A stretch of 64,000 nucleotides of DNA from Porphyrobacter sp. LM 6 (GCF_001720465.1 NZ_CP017113.1:868001-932000); one strand, 5' to 3'; positions 25,386-35,996 are shown, counted from the first letter of the stretch. The notes: generated by a model from the letters alone, not told the origin. Program-made: numbers and translations.

Positions 25386-26585
25386 CTAAGCCTCCGCCTT
25401 CACCCGATCGCCCAGCTTCTTGATCAGCGGCGAGGCGAAGGGCTTGGTCAGCATCGTGCTGCCCACCGCCATCAACAGCAGCGCGGTGAAGGTCGTGGGG
25501 GTGATCACCTGCTTGTCGAGCAGGATGTTGGCAAAGATGATCATGATCAGCGCCTTGGTCTGGAGCAACCAGCCGATCAGGCTCGCCTCGGTGCGGCTCC
25601 AGCCGAGCAGCCGTCCGGCGATGTGAACGCCGATCAGCTTGCCGCCGACCGCCGCCACCAGTAGCAGCGCGGCCACGCCGAACACGACCAGCCCGCCGCC
25701 TTCCCACTGGGTCCGTAGCCCGGTCGACAGGAAGAACACCGGCATGATCGTCAGCAGCACGATATTGCGGAAACGGTCCATTGCCTCGTGTCCGAACCAC
25801 TTCATGTCGAGCACCACGCCCGCAAGGAACGCGCCGACCATGAAGTGCAGGCCCGACCAGTCACCCGCAAAGCCGCAGACAGCGAGCCAGATCAGGCCCA
25901 CCGCCCAGCGGTCCGCTTCCTCGATCCGCTGCATCAGCCGCCGGACCAGGAATGCCGCGATTGCGAAGCCGACGATGAACACGCCCTGCCGGAGCAGCCG
26001 GTCGAAATCGAGCAGGATCAGGGCGAGCACGCCCCAGATCGCGATATCATCGAGGCTGGCATAGCGCAGGATGCGCTGGCCGAGCTGTTCGCGCAGGATG
26101 CCGAGTTTCTCCATCAGCAGCACGAGGATGGGGAGCGCGGTCACTGCGCAGGCCATGCCGATGCCGAGCAGCGCCTGCCAGTATTGCCCGTTCGGCCCGC
26201 GCCAGCCGGGGAATTGCAGGATGAAGGCCGCCGCGATGCTGCCCGCGACCAGCGGCACGCCGAGCGCAAGCCCTGCGGTGACGCCGGTTTCGCCGCGGTG
26301 CTTCCACGCCTGGGAGAGATCAAGCTCGATCCCGGCGACAAACACGAACAGCATCACCGCCCACCATGCCACGCCGTTGAGCGCGATGATCACATCGGGC
26401 TGGAACACGAAGGCGTAGTAGTCCGGGAACACCGCGCCGAGCACGCCGGGGCCGAGCAATATCCCGCCGACGATCTGGACGACAACCAGCGGCGCCCAGT
26501 AATCGGTTTTGAACACGCGCCACACCAGCCACGGCACGGCGAAGATGATCGTCAGCGCGATCAGATAGATTTCGGTAAGGTTCAT
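25386..26585 (-). CDS. Cation:proton antiporter, CPA2 family
   Basis: 399 aa, almost entirely hydrophobic with about 11-12 helices, matching the membrane domain of KefB/NapA-type Na+(K+)/H+ exchangers. It begins IYLIALTIIFAVPW and includes VQIVGGILLGPGVLG and FVFVAGIELDLS, both typical of the family. No C-terminal TrkA-N regulatory domain is present. The start ATG 26585 follows GGCAGCGGG; 18 further codons upstream reach ATG 26639 but are not protein-like. It probably exchanges sodium or potassium for protons in the inner membrane. Single gene. Confidence 0.85.
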   Translation of the reverse strand: MNLTEIYLIALTIIFAVPWLVWRVFKTDYWAPLVVVQIVGGILLGPGVLGAVFPDYYAFVFQPDVIIALNGVAWWAVMLFVFVAGIELDLSQAWKHRGETGVTAGLALGVPLVAGSIAAAFILQFPGWRGPNGQYWQALLGIGMACAVTALPILVLLMEKLGILREQLGQRILRYASLDDIAIWGVLALILLDFDRLLRQGVFIVGFAIAAFLVRRLMQRIEEADRWAVGLIWLAVCGFAGDWSGLHFMVGAFLAGVVLDMKWFGHEAMDRFRNIVLLTIMPVFFLSTGLRTQWEGGGLVVFGVAALLLVAAVGGKLIGVHIAGRLLGWSRTEASLIGWLLQTKALIMIIFANILLDKQVITPTTFTALLLMAVGSTMLTKPFASPLIKKLGDRVKAEA

Positions 26586-26730
26586 CCCGCTGCCGTGTCT
26601 ATTCAGCCGCGCCCGTCCACGCAAATGCGTTTTCCACACGGGAATCCGGCGTCCGCCCGATTGACGCGATGCAGCAAATCAAGCAGGGCGAGGGGGTCTT
26701 CCGCAGCAGGAGCGATTCTGTTGCGGGCAG

Positions 26731-26932
26731 GCGAGCGGGAGAGCCCGATGCCCACGATGTGAGCAAAGGCGCCGAAGGAGCAACCGCCCCGGAAACTCTC
26801 AGGCCACCGGACCGCTCGGCTGCGTGACACTCTGGAAAGCGTCTCGGACGAATGTCCGCGGCCACCGAAGGGGAGGCGGTTTGCCGTTTGGCAGTCCCGC
26901 CGAAGCTCTCAGGTCACCCGACAGAGGGGGCA
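26731..26932 (+). ncRNA. Tandem glycine riboswitch (gcvT type) upstream of the glycine cleavage operon
   Basis: Two consecutive glycine aptamers can be recognised. The first (about 26731-26825) has GCGAGCGGGAGAGCCC, then GCGCCGAAGGAGCAA and GGAAACTCTCAGGCC. The second (about 26829-26932) has CTCTGGAAAGCG, then CACCGAAGGGGAGGCGG and CGAAGCTCTCAGGTC. The paired GCCGAAGGRG and CTCTCAGG elements are the conserved cores of this class. Known members switch on the glycine cleavage genes when glycine is abundant. The gcvT start lies about 60 bases downstream, so control is probably by transcription antitermination or start-site access. The gene-free leader from 26586 holds nothing else recognisable. 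Confidence 0.9.
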
Positions 26933-26992
26933 GTTATGGGGAGTGCCTGATGGGCGCTGCCGGACTGCCGTATTCTGCCGGGGAAAGCCCAA

Positions 26993-28132
26993 GTGAGCGA
27001 CCACGAAACCGAAGACCATCTCGAAGACATCCCGCTCGAGGCGCTGCCGCTCGATGCGTGGCACCGTGCGCGCGGTGCGCGGATGGTGCCCTTCGCGGGC
27101 TACGAGATGCCGATCCAGTATGAGGGTATCGTCGTCGAGCACAACTGGACCCGCGAGAGCGCGGGGCTGTTCGATGTGTCGCACATGGGGCAGTTGGTGC
27201 TGTCCGGCCCCGATCTGGATGCGGCGGTCGAGGCCGTGCTGCCGATTGACCTCAGCACGCTGAAGCTCGGCCAGCAGCGCTATTCGCTGCTGCTCGATGA
27301 AGAAGGCGGGGTGCTCGATGACCTGATGGTCTCGCGCTGGCCCGAGGCGCTCTATCTCGTCGTCAACGGTGCGACCAAGTGGGACGACATGGGCACCCTG
27401 CGCGAGGCGCTGCCCGACGATATCACCATGAACTACCTCGACGAGCACGCGCTGCTGGCGCTGCAAGGCCCCAAGGCTGCTGATGCGCTCGCCCGCCATG
27501 CCAAGGGCGAATATCCGCTTTCGGCGCTCACCTTCATGAAGTTCGGCCGCTTCACGATCGCGGGCTACGACGTGACCATCGCGCGGGCGGGCTACACCGG
27601 CGAGGACGGGTTCGAAATCTCGCTCCCCGCAGAAGCCGCTGCTGAAATCGCGGACCTCCTCTGCGGCGAGCCCGAAGTGAAGCCCATCGGCCTTGGCGCG
27701 CGGGATTCGCTGCGGCTCGAGGCGGGGCTGCCGCTCTACGGCCATGACCTCTCGCCCGAGACCAGCCCCATCGAAGCGGGGCTGCTGTTCGGCATCAACA
27801 AGCGTCGCCGCTCGGAAGGGGGCTTCCCCGGTGCTGACCGCATCATTCGCGAGATCAATGAAGGCACATCCGCCAAGTGGGTCGGCATGAAGATCGAGGG
27901 GCGCCTGCCCGCACGCGAAGGCGCGGAAGTGTTCAGCGGCACCGAGAAAGTCGGCACCGTCACCAGCGGCGGTTTCTCGCCCACGCTCCAGGCGCCGATC
28001 GCGATGGCCTATGTCGCCAGCGAACACGCTGCCATCGGCACCGCACTCGAGGTGGAAGTGCGGGGCAAGCGCCTCGCCGCCACCGTCTCGCCCACACCTT
28101 TTGTCCCGCACCGCTACTACAGGGGGAACTGA
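26993..28132 (+). CDS. gcvT: Glycine cleavage system T protein (aminomethyltransferase)
   Basis: 379 aa. Transfers the aminomethyl carbon from lipoylated GcvH to tetrahydrofolate, releasing ammonia. Seen: LFDVSHMGQ (about 56-64), GYTGEDGFEI near 200 and IGLGARDSLRLEAGLPLYG (about 222-240), all GcvT signatures. About 20 extra acidic residues precede the usual N-terminus (start GTG 26993, after GGGGAAAG). First gene after the glycine riboswitch; gcvH follows 3 bases after its stop. Confidence 0.95.
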   Translation: MSDHETEDHLEDIPLEALPLDAWHRARGARMVPFAGYEMPIQYEGIVVEHNWTRESAGLFDVSHMGQLVLSGPDLDAAVEAVLPIDLSTLKLGQQRYSLLLDEEGGVLDDLMVSRWPEALYLVVNGATKWDDMGTLREALPDDITMNYLDEHALLALQGPKAADALARHAKGEYPLSALTFMKFGRFTIAGYDVTIARAGYTGEDGFEISLPAEAAAEIADLLCGEPEVKPIGLGARDSLRLEAGLPLYGHDLSPETSPIEAGLLFGINKRRRSEGGFPGADRIIREINEGTSAKWVGMKIEGRLPAREGAEVFSGTEKVGTVTSGGFSPTLQAPIAMAYVASEHAAIGTALEVEVRGKRLAATVSPTPFVPHRYYRGN

Positions 28133-28135
28133 CCC

Positions 28136-28504
28136 ATGCGTTACTACACTGACGAACACGAATGGATCGAAGTCGAAGGCGACATCGCCACGGTCGGCAT
28201 CACCGACTACGCACAGGGCCAGCTGGGCGACATCGTCTTTGTTGAGCTGCCCGAAGTCGGCGCGATGATCGAACAGGGCAAGGATGCTGCCGTGGTCGAG
28301 AGCGTAAAGGCGGCCTCCGATGTCTATGCCCCGATCACCGGTGAGATCACCGAAACCAATCCCGCGCTGGAAGAAGACCCCTCGCTGGTCAACTCGGCCC
28401 CGGAAGATGCCGGCTGGTTCTTCAAGATGACCATCGAAGCCCCCGCCGAGCTCGACAAGCTGATGGACGAAGACGGCTACAAGGCTTTCCTCGAAGGTCT
28501 CTGA
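28136..28504 (+). CDS. gcvH: Glycine cleavage system H protein
   Basis: 122 aa, full length. Small lipoyl carrier that shuttles the aminomethyl group between the P, T and L proteins. It has the N-terminal [13 protein letters not shown] and the lipoyl lysine in [10 protein letters not shown] (Lys58). AGGGGGA lies upstream of the ATG. It is in the gcvT-gcvH-gcvPA-gcvPB operon. The lipoamide dehydrogenase (L protein) is not encoded here, as is usual. Confidence 0.97.
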   Translation: MRYYTDEHEWIEVEGDIATVGITDYAQGQLGDIVFVELPEVGAMIEQGKDAAVVESVKAASDVYAPITGEITETNPALEEDPSLVNSAPEDAGWFFKMTIEAPAELDKLMDEDGYKAFLEGL

Positions 28505-28545
28505 TCCTCCCTCACCACCCTCTCCCAAGCTGAGGCTGAACACCC

Positions 28546-29922
28546 ATGCGCTACCTCCCTCTCACCGATACCGACCGGCAGGCGATGCTGGCGACCATCG
28601 GCGCTGCCACGGTTGATGACCTGTTCGTCGATGTGCCCGCAGTCGCCCGCCTCGATGGCCCGATCCGCGGGCTGCCGATGCACGCGAGCGAAATGGCGGT
28701 CGAACGCCACATGAAGGCGCTGGCGGCGAAGAACCTGGTGGCGGGCGATGTGCCGTTCTTCCTCGGCGCGGGAGCTTACCGGCACCACGTACCCGCGAGC
28801 GTCGATACCATCATCCAGCGCGGCGAGTTCCTGACCGCCTACACGCCCTACCAGCCGGAAATCGCGCAGGGCACGCTCCAGATGCTGTTCGAGTTCCAGA
28901 CGCAGGTTGCGCGCCTCTATGGTTGTGCGGTGGCCAATGCCTCGCTCTACGACGGATCGACCGCGTGCTGGGAAGCCGTGGCGATGGCGACCCGCGTTAC
29001 CCGCCGCAAGCGGGCGGTGCTTTCGGGCGCGCTGCACCCGCATTATGCGCAGGTCGTCAAGACGATGGCGCACTTCACCGGTGACACCATCGCCGATGCG
29101 CTGCCCGCGATCACGCCCGAGCCGGACATGGACGGCCTGATCGCCCGCATCGACGAGGAAACCGCCTGCGTCGTGGTGCAATATCCCGACATTCTCGGCC
29201 GCATCACCGATCTGACTGCCGTTGCCGAAGCCGCCCACGCCAAGGGCGCGCTGCTGGTGGTGGTGAACACCGAACCCGTCGCCCTGGGCGCGATCAAGAG
29301 CCCCGGCGAGATGGGCGCGGATATCGTGGTGGGTGAAGGCCAGTCATTGGGCGTCGGCCTGCAATTCGGCGGGCCTTACCTCGGCCTCTTCGCGGTGCGC
29401 GATCCCAAGCACGTGCGCCAGATGCCGGGTCGCCTCTGCGGCGAGACCACCGATGCCGAGGGCAAGCGTGGCTTCGTTCTGACCCTCTCGACCCGCGAAC
29501 AGCACATCCGCCGCGAGAAGGCGACCAGCAACATCTGCACCAATTCCGGCCTGTGTGCGCTGGCCTTCAGCGTCCACATGACCCTGCTGGGCGAGCGGGG
29601 CCTGCGCGAGCTGGCGGCGGAAAACCACCGCCTCGCCTGTCTTGCCGCAGATCGCCTCGCCAAGGTGCCGGGTGTTGAAGTGCTCAACAACGCCTTCTTC
29701 AACGAGTTCACCCTGCTGCTCGGCGGCAAGCCCGCGCGCGAGATCGTGCGCGATCTGGCCGACCGCGGCGTGCTGGGCGGCGTGTCGCTCGGGCGGCTTT
29801 ACCCCGGCGTCGAAGCGCTGGAACACGCGCTGCTGGTCGCCGTGACCGAAACCACCACCGAGGAAGATATCGAGGCCCTCGCCCGCGAGCTTGAAGCCAG
29901 CATCAAGGAGCACGCAGCATGA
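28546..29922 (+). CDS. gcvPA: Glycine dehydrogenase (decarboxylating) subunit 1
   Basis: 458 aa. Alpha half of the split P protein. It has the PLP-transferase fold (for example [38 protein letters not shown]) but no PLP lysine, which is in the beta subunit. With GcvPB it decarboxylates glycine and loads the aminomethyl group onto GcvH. Two-subunit GcvP occurs in many alphaproteobacteria, unlike the fused enzyme of E. coli. The stop overlaps the next start (ATGA at 29919-29922). Confidence 0.95.
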   Translation: MRYLPLTDTDRQAMLATIGAATVDDLFVDVPAVARLDGPIRGLPMHASEMAVERHMKALAAKNLVAGDVPFFLGAGAYRHHVPASVDTIIQRGEFLTAYTPYQPEIAQGTLQMLFEFQTQVARLYGCAVANASLYDGSTACWEAVAMATRVTRRKRAVLSGALHPHYAQVVKTMAHFTGDTIADALPAITPEPDMDGLIARIDEETACVVVQYPDILGRITDLTAVAEAAHAKGALLVVVNTEPVALGAIKSPGEMGADIVVGEGQSLGVGLQFGGPYLGLFAVRDPKHVRQMPGRLCGETTDAEGKRGFVLTLSTREQHIRREKATSNICTNSGLCALAFSVHMTLLGERGLRELAAENHRLACLAADRLAKVPGVEVLNNAFFNEFTLLLGGKPAREIVRDLADRGVLGGVSLGRLYPGVEALEHALLVAVTETTTEEDIEALARELEASIKEHAA

Positions 29923-31475
29923 ACGCCCCCAACGCCTCCGGCTGGAAGCCCGAAATGACGCTCGCCGAAGACGGGATGCACAACGGCCCGTCGACCACCA
30001 CCGGCAACCGCGCGCTGATGCTCGAAGAGCCGCTGCTGTTCGAAATCGGCCGCGCCGATGTGACCGGCGTCGATCTGCCCGCGCTTGATCCGGCTGCCCC
30101 GACCCGTCTCGGCGGCCTCGCACGATCGGAAGCGATCGGGCTGGTCGGCCTGACCGAACCGGAAACCGTGCGCCACTACACCCGACTGTCGCGGCAGAAC
30201 TACGGGATCGACCTCGGCTTCTTCCCGCTCGGTTCGTGCACGATGAAGCACAACCCGCGCCTCAATGAGAAGATGGCGCGGCTCCCCGGCTTTGCCGATA
30301 TCCACCCGCTCGCGCCGCAATCCTCGGTGCAGGGCGCGCTCGAAGTCATCAGCCAGCTGGGCACCTGGCTGTGCAAGCTGACCGGCATGCCCGCTGTCGC
30401 GATGAGCCCCAAGGCGGGCGCGCATGGCGAGCTGTGCGGGATCCTCGCGATCCGCGCGGCGCATGAAGCGCGCGGCGATGCGCGCGAGGTGGTGCTGGTG
30501 CCGGAAAGCGCCCACGGTACCAACCCGGCGACTGCCGCCTTCGCCAATTACCGCGTGGAAGATATCCCCGCGACGCCCGAAGGCCGGGTCGATGTGGCCG
30601 CGCTCAAGGCCCGCCTCGGGCCGGACGTGGCGGCGGTTATGATCACCAACCCCAACACCTGCGGGTTGTTCGAAAAGGACTTCCGCGAAATCGCCGATGC
30701 CGTCCACGCGGCGGGCGGATACGTCTATTGCGACGGGGCGAACTTCAACGCCATCGTCGGCAAGGTGCGCCCGGGCGATCTCGGCGTCGATGCGATGCAC
30801 ATCAACCTGCACAAGACCTTCTCCACCCCGCATGGCGGCGGCGGGCCGGGTTCGGGGCCGGTTGTGCTCTCGGAGGCGCTCGCGCCCTATGCGCCGCTGC
30901 CTTTCGTGCGGCAGGATACGGCTGGCACCTTCTATCTCGTCGAGGAAGAGAACAGCGAGGAGCGCGGGCCTTCGTTTGGCCGCATGACCGCGTTCCACGG
31001 CCAGATGGGGATGTATACCCGCGCGCTCACCTACATGCTCAGCCACGGGGCCGACGGCCTCAAGCAGGTGGCCGAGGATGCGGTGCTCAACGCCAATTAC
31101 ATCCTGCGGTCGATGGAGGATATTCTCCACGCACCCTTCGGCGCAAGCGGCCCGTGCATGCACGAGGCGCTGTTCGGCGACAAGGACTTTACCGATGGGC
31201 TTTCGACGCTCGATGTCGCCAAGGGGCTGATCGACGAAGGCTATCACCCGATGACGGTGTACTTCCCGCTGGTGGTTCACGGCGCGATGCTGGTCGAGCC
31301 GACCGAGACCGAGAGCAAGGCGGCGATCGACCAATTCATCACCGCGTTCCGCAGCGTTGTCACCCGCGCGCTGGCGGGCGATCAGGCGTTGAAGCAGGCG
31401 CCGTATTATTCGCCCCGCCGGCGGCTCGATGAAACGGCGGCGGCGCGCAAGCCCAAGCTGGTGTTTGAGGGCTAA
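29919..31475 (+). CDS. gcvPB: Glycine dehydrogenase (decarboxylating) subunit 2
   Basis: 518 aa. Catalytic half of the split P protein; the PLP lysine is Lys299 in [31 protein letters not shown] (102-114) is a further family signature. Last gene of the glycine cleavage operon; its stop is only 3 bases from the stop of the convergent flippase gene, so no terminator fits between them. Confidence 0.96.
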   Translation: MNAPNASGWKPEMTLAEDGMHNGPSTTTGNRALMLEEPLLFEIGRADVTGVDLPALDPAAPTRLGGLARSEAIGLVGLTEPETVRHYTRLSRQNYGIDLGFFPLGSCTMKHNPRLNEKMARLPGFADIHPLAPQSSVQGALEVISQLGTWLCKLTGMPAVAMSPKAGAHGELCGILAIRAAHEARGDAREVVLVPESAHGTNPATAAFANYRVEDIPATPEGRVDVAALKARLGPDVAAVMITNPNTCGLFEKDFREIADAVHAAGGYVYCDGANFNAIVGKVRPGDLGVDAMHINLHKTFSTPHGGGGPGSGPVVLSEALAPYAPLPFVRQDTAGTFYLVEEENSEERGPSFGRMTAFHGQMGMYTRALTYMLSHGADGLKQVAEDAVLNANYILRSMEDILHAPFGASGPCMHEALFGDKDFTDGLSTLDVAKGLIDEGYHPMTVYFPLVVHGAMLVEPTETESKAAIDQFITAFRSVVTRALAGDQALKQAPYYSPRRRLDETAAARKPKLVFEG

Positions 31476-31478
31476 AGC

Positions 31479-32792
31479 TCAGCGTTCAGGAGGGGCGGGC
31501 CGCTTGTCCGCCCCTTTGCTTTCCGGCTCGTCCACCACCAGCCGGAACTGCTTCAGGTTCACGATCGCGAGGTAGAAGCCGACCACGGTCAGCACGCTCG
31601 ACCCGAGCACCGCGAAGCCCGCGCCCTGCGCGCCCTTCCAGTCGATCGCCAGTTCCAGCATCAGCAGCGCAAGGATCGTCGGGAACAGCCGGACGAGGAA
31701 GGCGACGTGCGCCTTGCCGGCCGAAATGAGCAGGCTTTCAAGGCTCGCACCGACCAGCTCCACCGCACCCGCGATGCTGAGGATGATCATCGCCCAGTAG
31801 AAGCCGGTGAACTCGTCGCCCGCGATCAGTGCGATGCCGGGGCGGCCGAACAGGATCGCGGTGACCACCGCCGCCACGCCCGCAATCGCCGCGATGTTCG
31901 CCATGCGCCGCGCGATCTCGACCGCGCCGTCGCGCGATTGCACCAGCTCGGGCAGGATCGCCTTGGAGATGGTCTGGGCGAGCGCGATCAGCGCCACGCC
32001 CAACTGGTTCGCGATGCGGAAACCGCCCGCAAGGTAGGCGCCGCCGAAGGTGCCGACCAGCAGGATCATCACCTGCTTGCCCGCCACCGCGAGGCTGCCC
32101 GACATGTTGGTCGATAGCACGAAGCGCCAGGCGTCCTTGTGCCGCGCGGGGATCGCCTTGAGGCTGATCGAGGACAGCGGCACCGGCTGCACCCGTGCGG
32201 CGACGATCCACAGCGCGATCGCGGTGCCGACTTCCGAAGCGGCAAAGGCGAGGATGAAGCCGGTGACATCGGGCATCAGCCACCACGCCAGCACCGCGCC
32301 GCTTGCGCGGATAATCGGCTGAACCGCCTCGGCCCAGGTCGCCTTGCCGTATTCCGAATGGAGCCGCAGCATCCCTGTGGGCGTGGTGCGGATCGTCAGC
32401 AGCGAGATCACGCAATACCAGAACGTCAGCCACAGCAGTTGCGGCGGCACGTCGAGCCACAAGGGCGCGGTCAGCACCAGCACCGCCGAGGCGAGCGTCC
32501 CGACTGCGACCGACACGCCATCGAGCGCGACCGCAAACCCCGTCGCCTCGCGCGCGCGCTGGAGATCGACGCCGGGCTTGTCGGGATCGGCGCCCCAGCG
32601 GACGATGAACTGCCAGGTCTGGAAGCTTGAAAAGCCGGTGACGGCCTGCCCCAGCGCGATGATCAGCGCGAAGTAGCCGAACCCGTCGGTACCAAGCGTA
32701 CGCGCGGCGATGGCGAGGTAGACGAGGCTGAGCACCGCGTTGAACCCGCGCCCGCCCAGCAGCCAGCCCATATTGGCGAATACCCGCTTCAT
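31479..32792 (-). CDS. Polysaccharide/lipopolysaccharide flippase-like membrane protein (MOP superfamily)
   Basis: 437 aa with about 12 predicted membrane helices. It begins FANMGWLLGGRGFNAVLSLVY, and AARTLGTDGFGYFAL (about 28-42) is a recurring motif of Wzx/RfbX-type oligosaccharide flippases. It would move lipid-linked glycans to the periplasmic face. No glycosyltransferases are adjacent, so the glycan is unknown. The C-terminus is a charged cytoplasmic tail. Confidence 0.75.
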   Translation of the reverse strand: MKRVFANMGWLLGGRGFNAVLSLVYLAIAARTLGTDGFGYFALIIALGQAVTGFSSFQTWQFIVRWGADPDKPGVDLQRAREATGFAVALDGVSVAVGTLASAVLVLTAPLWLDVPPQLLWLTFWYCVISLLTIRTTPTGMLRLHSEYGKATWAEAVQPIIRASGAVLAWWLMPDVTGFILAFAASEVGTAIALWIVAARVQPVPLSSISLKAIPARHKDAWRFVLSTNMSGSLAVAGKQVMILLVGTFGGAYLAGGFRIANQLGVALIALAQTISKAILPELVQSRDGAVEIARRMANIAAIAGVAAVVTAILFGRPGIALIAGDEFTGFYWAMIILSIAGAVELVGASLESLLISAGKAHVAFLVRLFPTILALLMLELAIDWKGAQGAGFAVLGSSVLTVVGFYLAIVNLKQFRLVVDEPESKGADKRPAPPER

Positions 32793-32885
32793 GGCGTTTC
32801 AGGGGCGGGCCAAGTGCTTAACCATAGGCGGCGGCCTTAGCCGCAAAGCGCGGGTCAAGCCAAGCGGTCATGGTGAGCGCCATGC

Positions 32886-32917
32886 AACAAATGCGGCGGG
32901 ACGAGATGCCCCGCCGC
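32886..32917 (-). terminator. Rho-independent terminator downstream of mmsA
   Basis: Stem GCGGCGGG (32893-32900) with CCCGCCGC (32910-32917), eight perfect GC-rich pairs and a 9-base loop. Read on the minus strand it is followed by ATTTGTT. It lies 17 bases after the mmsA stop codon. Confidence 0.7.
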
Positions 32918-32933
32918 CTGTGCGCTTGCCTGC

Positions 32934-34439
32934 TCACCCCATCGTCGGGATGACGAAGGCGTTCGATCCGTCCCCGCCGCCATCGGGCCAGCGCTGGGTG
33001 ATCTTCTTGTTCTTGGTCCAGAAGCGCAGGCCTTCCACGCCATACTGGTCGATGTCGCCGAAGCCCGAACGCTTCCACCCGCCGAAGGAGTGATAGGCGA
33101 CCGGCACCGGGATCGGCACGTTGATGCCGACCATCCCGACATTCACCCGCGCAGCGAATTCGCGCGCGGCGTGGCCGTTGCGGGTGAAGATCGCGACACC
33201 GTTGCCATACTGGTGTTCGGACGGCAGGCGCACCGCCTCCTCGAAGTCCTTGGCGCGCACGATCTGGAGCACGGGGCCGAAGATTTCTTCCTGATAGGAT
33301 TTCATCTGCGGGGTGACGTAATCGATCAGCGTCGGGCCGACGAAGAAGCCCTTTTCGTGGCCCTGCAGAGTGTAGCCACGCCCGTCGACGACGATTTCGG
33401 CGCCCTCTTCCTCGGCCGTGGTGATCCACTGTTCGATCCGCGCCTTGTGCTCGGGCGTGACGACCGGGCCGTAATCCGCGTCGGGATCGTTCGAAACACC
33501 AATGCGAAGCTTGGCGACCGAGGTGAGCAGCTTTTCCTTGAGCCGCTCCGCCGTCTCCTCACCCACCGGCACCACTACGGGCAGCGCCATGCAGCGCTCG
33601 CCTGCCGAACCGAAGGCCGCGCCGGTCAGATCGGTGACGACCTGGTCGAGATCGGCATCGGGCAGCACGATCCCGTGGTTCTTCGCGCCGCCGAAGGCCT
33701 GCACGCGCTTGTTGTTCGCCGAACCACGCGCATAGATATATTGCGCGATGTCGGACGAGCCGACGAAGCTGATCGCGGCGATATCGGGGTGATCGATGAT
33801 CGCATCGACCATTTCCTTGTCGCCGTGGACGACCTGAAGCAGCCCTTCGGGAGCGCCCGCTTCAAGGAACAGTTCGGCCAACCGCACCGGCACGCTGGGG
33901 TCGCGCTCCGACGGCTTCAGAATGAAGGCATTGCCCGCCGCGCAGGCCATGCCGAACATCCACATCGGGATCATCGCCGGGAAGTTGAACGGGGTGATGC
34001 CCGCACCGATGCCGAGCGGCTGGCGCACCGAATAGACATCGATCCCCGGCCCTGCGCCGTGGGTATATTCGCCCTTCATGATCTGCGGCAGGCCGCAGGC
34101 ATATTCGATCACTTCAAGCCCGCGCTGCACATCGCCGCGCGCATCGGGCACCGTCTTGCCGTGCTCCGACGAGAGCATCTCGGCGAGGCTCTGCATATTC
34201 GCCTCGACCAGTTCTTTGAAGGCGAACATCACCCGCGCGCGGCGCTGCGGATTGGTGGCGGCCCAGGCGGGCTGGACGCGCTTGGCGGTTTCTACCGCGC
34301 GGGCCAGCAGCGCGGCATCGCCCAGCGCAACCTCGGCCTGCACTTCGCCGGTCGAGGGGTTCCAGATGGCGTGCTTGCGGGTCGGAGCGGGGGGCTCGCC
34401 GACGATGAAATGGTCGATCTGACGCAGGGTCTGAGTCAT
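32934..34439 (-). CDS. mmsA: CoA-acylating methylmalonate-semialdehyde dehydrogenase
   Basis: 501 aa aldehyde dehydrogenase. Converts methylmalonate semialdehyde (and malonate semialdehyde) plus CoA and NAD to propionyl-CoA or acetyl-CoA, at the end of valine and inositol breakdown. FNFPAMIPMWMFG (151-163), FVGSSDIAQYIY and the catalytic Cys283 in GSAGERCMALPV are characteristic of the MmsA group rather than other ALDHs. ATG 34439 is the start, with AGGAG upstream; the frame extends to 34676 but overlaps the next gene and is not homologous-looking. Single gene with its own terminator. Confidence 0.93.
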   Translation of the reverse strand: MTQTLRQIDHFIVGEPPAPTRKHAIWNPSTGEVQAEVALGDAALLARAVETAKRVQPAWAATNPQRRARVMFAFKELVEANMQSLAEMLSSEHGKTVPDARGDVQRGLEVIEYACGLPQIMKGEYTHGAGPGIDVYSVRQPLGIGAGITPFNFPAMIPMWMFGMACAAGNAFILKPSERDPSVPVRLAELFLEAGAPEGLLQVVHGDKEMVDAIIDHPDIAAISFVGSSDIAQYIYARGSANNKRVQAFGGAKNHGIVLPDADLDQVVTDLTGAAFGSAGERCMALPVVVPVGEETAERLKEKLLTSVAKLRIGVSNDPDADYGPVVTPEHKARIEQWITTAEEEGAEIVVDGRGYTLQGHEKGFFVGPTLIDYVTPQMKSYQEEIFGPVLQIVRAKDFEEAVRLPSEHQYGNGVAIFTRNGHAAREFAARVNVGMVGINVPIPVPVAYHSFGGWKRSGFGDIDQYGVEGLRFWTKNKKITQRWPDGGGDGSNAFVIPTMG

Positions 34440-34528
34440 GGGGAAAGGGTCTCCTGTCTGGCTTCCCCATGCCCCCCAAGGCCCGCCCATGCAAGGGGCA
34501 GGCATCCCCTCAAAAGTGCTTACCCGCC

Positions 34529-35905
34529 CTAAGGGATCAGCGTGATCGCGGTCTGCCGCCCATCGATGAAGCGCACGGTTTCGCCGTCGAAGAAGGCATC
34601 TTCCTCGGTGCGGAAATCGACCCGCTGGCCGCCCCATTCGGGCACGTTGGCGTAGGAGGTCAGCTCGATCGACCATGCGGTGTTGGCGCGGATCGGGCCG
34701 CTACCGCGCACGTCGGCCTTCTGGTTGTCCCAGAACCCGATCGAAGGCCCGGCGCCGTGGCCGTGGTGGCCGATGGGGTGGGTGTAGATCGACGGATCGA
34801 GCCCCGCCGCAATCGCATCTGCCTGGGCGATAGCGAGCGCCTCGTTGCCGCTGCGTCCGACCTTGAAGGCGCGGGTGAGGAAATCCTGCACCTTGTTGCT
34901 GTTCGCCAAACCTGCGCGCAGGCCCGCCGGAGCCTCGGTCTCGCCCGGCTTCAGCACATAGGCGAGGTGCTGGGTATCGGTGTTGAGGCGCAGATAGGTG
35001 ATGCCGAAATCGGTCCACAGCAGATCGCCCGGCTGGATCACTTCCTCGCCTTCGATCATGCCCTTCACGCCCTGCCGCTGGATCGCGACCGAGGGGTGGA
35101 ACCACGGGGTGAGGCCAAGCTGCATCAGCCGGTCGCGATACCACCACTGCACCTGCTCGGCGGTGGTCACCCCCGGCGTAATCACCTTGCTTGAGAACGC
35201 CTCCCCGATCACCGAATGGGCGATGCGGACGACGCTGGGATAGAGCTCCATTTCCGAAGGCAGGCGCGTTTCGAGCCAGCGGATCGCGAGCGTCTCGCCG
35301 CTCACCACCCGCTCGTGCAGCGCCGGGGGCAGCTTGGCCATGAAGCGATCATACTGGCTCAGCGTCATGCCGTCGGCGAACTGGTAGAGATCGGAGGAAT
35401 TGATCGCGATTGTCTTCGGGCTGCGCGCCGCGATGATGTCGGCAACCGCCTGCCACTGGTCGGGCTGCTCGTCCGGGTTCCACACCGGCGCGAACATCCC
35501 GCCAAGCCCGTAGCGGCTCACCGTCAGCCGTTCGATCGGATGGCCTTCACCCGGATCGTAAAAGATCAGGATCGTGCGCCGCCGCGCATGCATGTTCTCG
35601 GCATCGAGCATGGTGGCGACCACCGGCTCTTCGAAATATTCGCGCGCGACCAGCAGCCACAGGTCGATCCCCTCCTCGCGCATGATCTGCGGGATGATGG
35701 TATCGAGCCGTTCGCCGAGGATGCGGTTTTCCAGCGCTGCGCGGGCGCGCGGGGGCAGGATCGTGGGCAGCGCGGGGGCGGCGACTTCGGCTTCGCTGAG
35801 GCCGAGCGGGGCCTGCGCCGTCGCCGGGGCGGCAAGTCCGCTGGCCGCAAGCCCACCCACTGCCAGCATCGCTGCTGCAAGAATCCGCTGTCCGATCACG
35901 CCCAT
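34529..35905 (-). CDS. Exported M24-family metallopeptidase (Xaa-Pro aminopeptidase-like)
   Basis: 458 aa. An N-terminal signal peptide (about 1-30, ending ATAQA) is followed by a creatinase-like N-domain and the pita-bread catalytic domain. Candidate metal ligands are Asp299 (WTDFG), Asp310, His380 (GHHGHG), Glu414 (SIELT) and Glu434. AGGGGG precedes ATG 35905. The family removes N-terminal residues before proline; the exported form would act on peptides in the periplasm. It is divergent from the CorA-like gene with 91 bases between. Confidence 0.85.
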   Translation of the reverse strand: MGVIGQRILAAAMLAVGGLAASGLAAPATAQAPLGLSEAEVAAPALPTILPPRARAALENRILGERLDTIIPQIMREEGIDLWLLVAREYFEEPVVATMLDAENMHARRRTILIFYDPGEGHPIERLTVSRYGLGGMFAPVWNPDEQPDQWQAVADIIAARSPKTIAINSSDLYQFADGMTLSQYDRFMAKLPPALHERVVSGETLAIRWLETRLPSEMELYPSVVRIAHSVIGEAFSSKVITPGVTTAEQVQWWYRDRLMQLGLTPWFHPSVAIQRQGVKGMIEGEEVIQPGDLLWTDFGITYLRLNTDTQHLAYVLKPGETEAPAGLRAGLANSNKVQDFLTRAFKVGRSGNEALAIAQADAIAAGLDPSIYTHPIGHHGHGAGPSIGFWDNQKADVRGSGPIRANTAWSIELTSYANVPEWGGQRVDFRTEEDAFFDGETVRFIDGRQTAITLIP

Positions 35906-35996
35906 ACCCCCTGCCAGTTGCACGGCGACAGTGGCGCAGGCCGCAGCCGACATCAAGCGCTTGCCGCCGCGCGCAGGGGCGCTAACACAGGCGCTT

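Noticed and set aside
33090..34532. Plus-strand frame of 480 codons.
   Set aside because: Exact antisense of mmsA; composition typical of a shadow frame.
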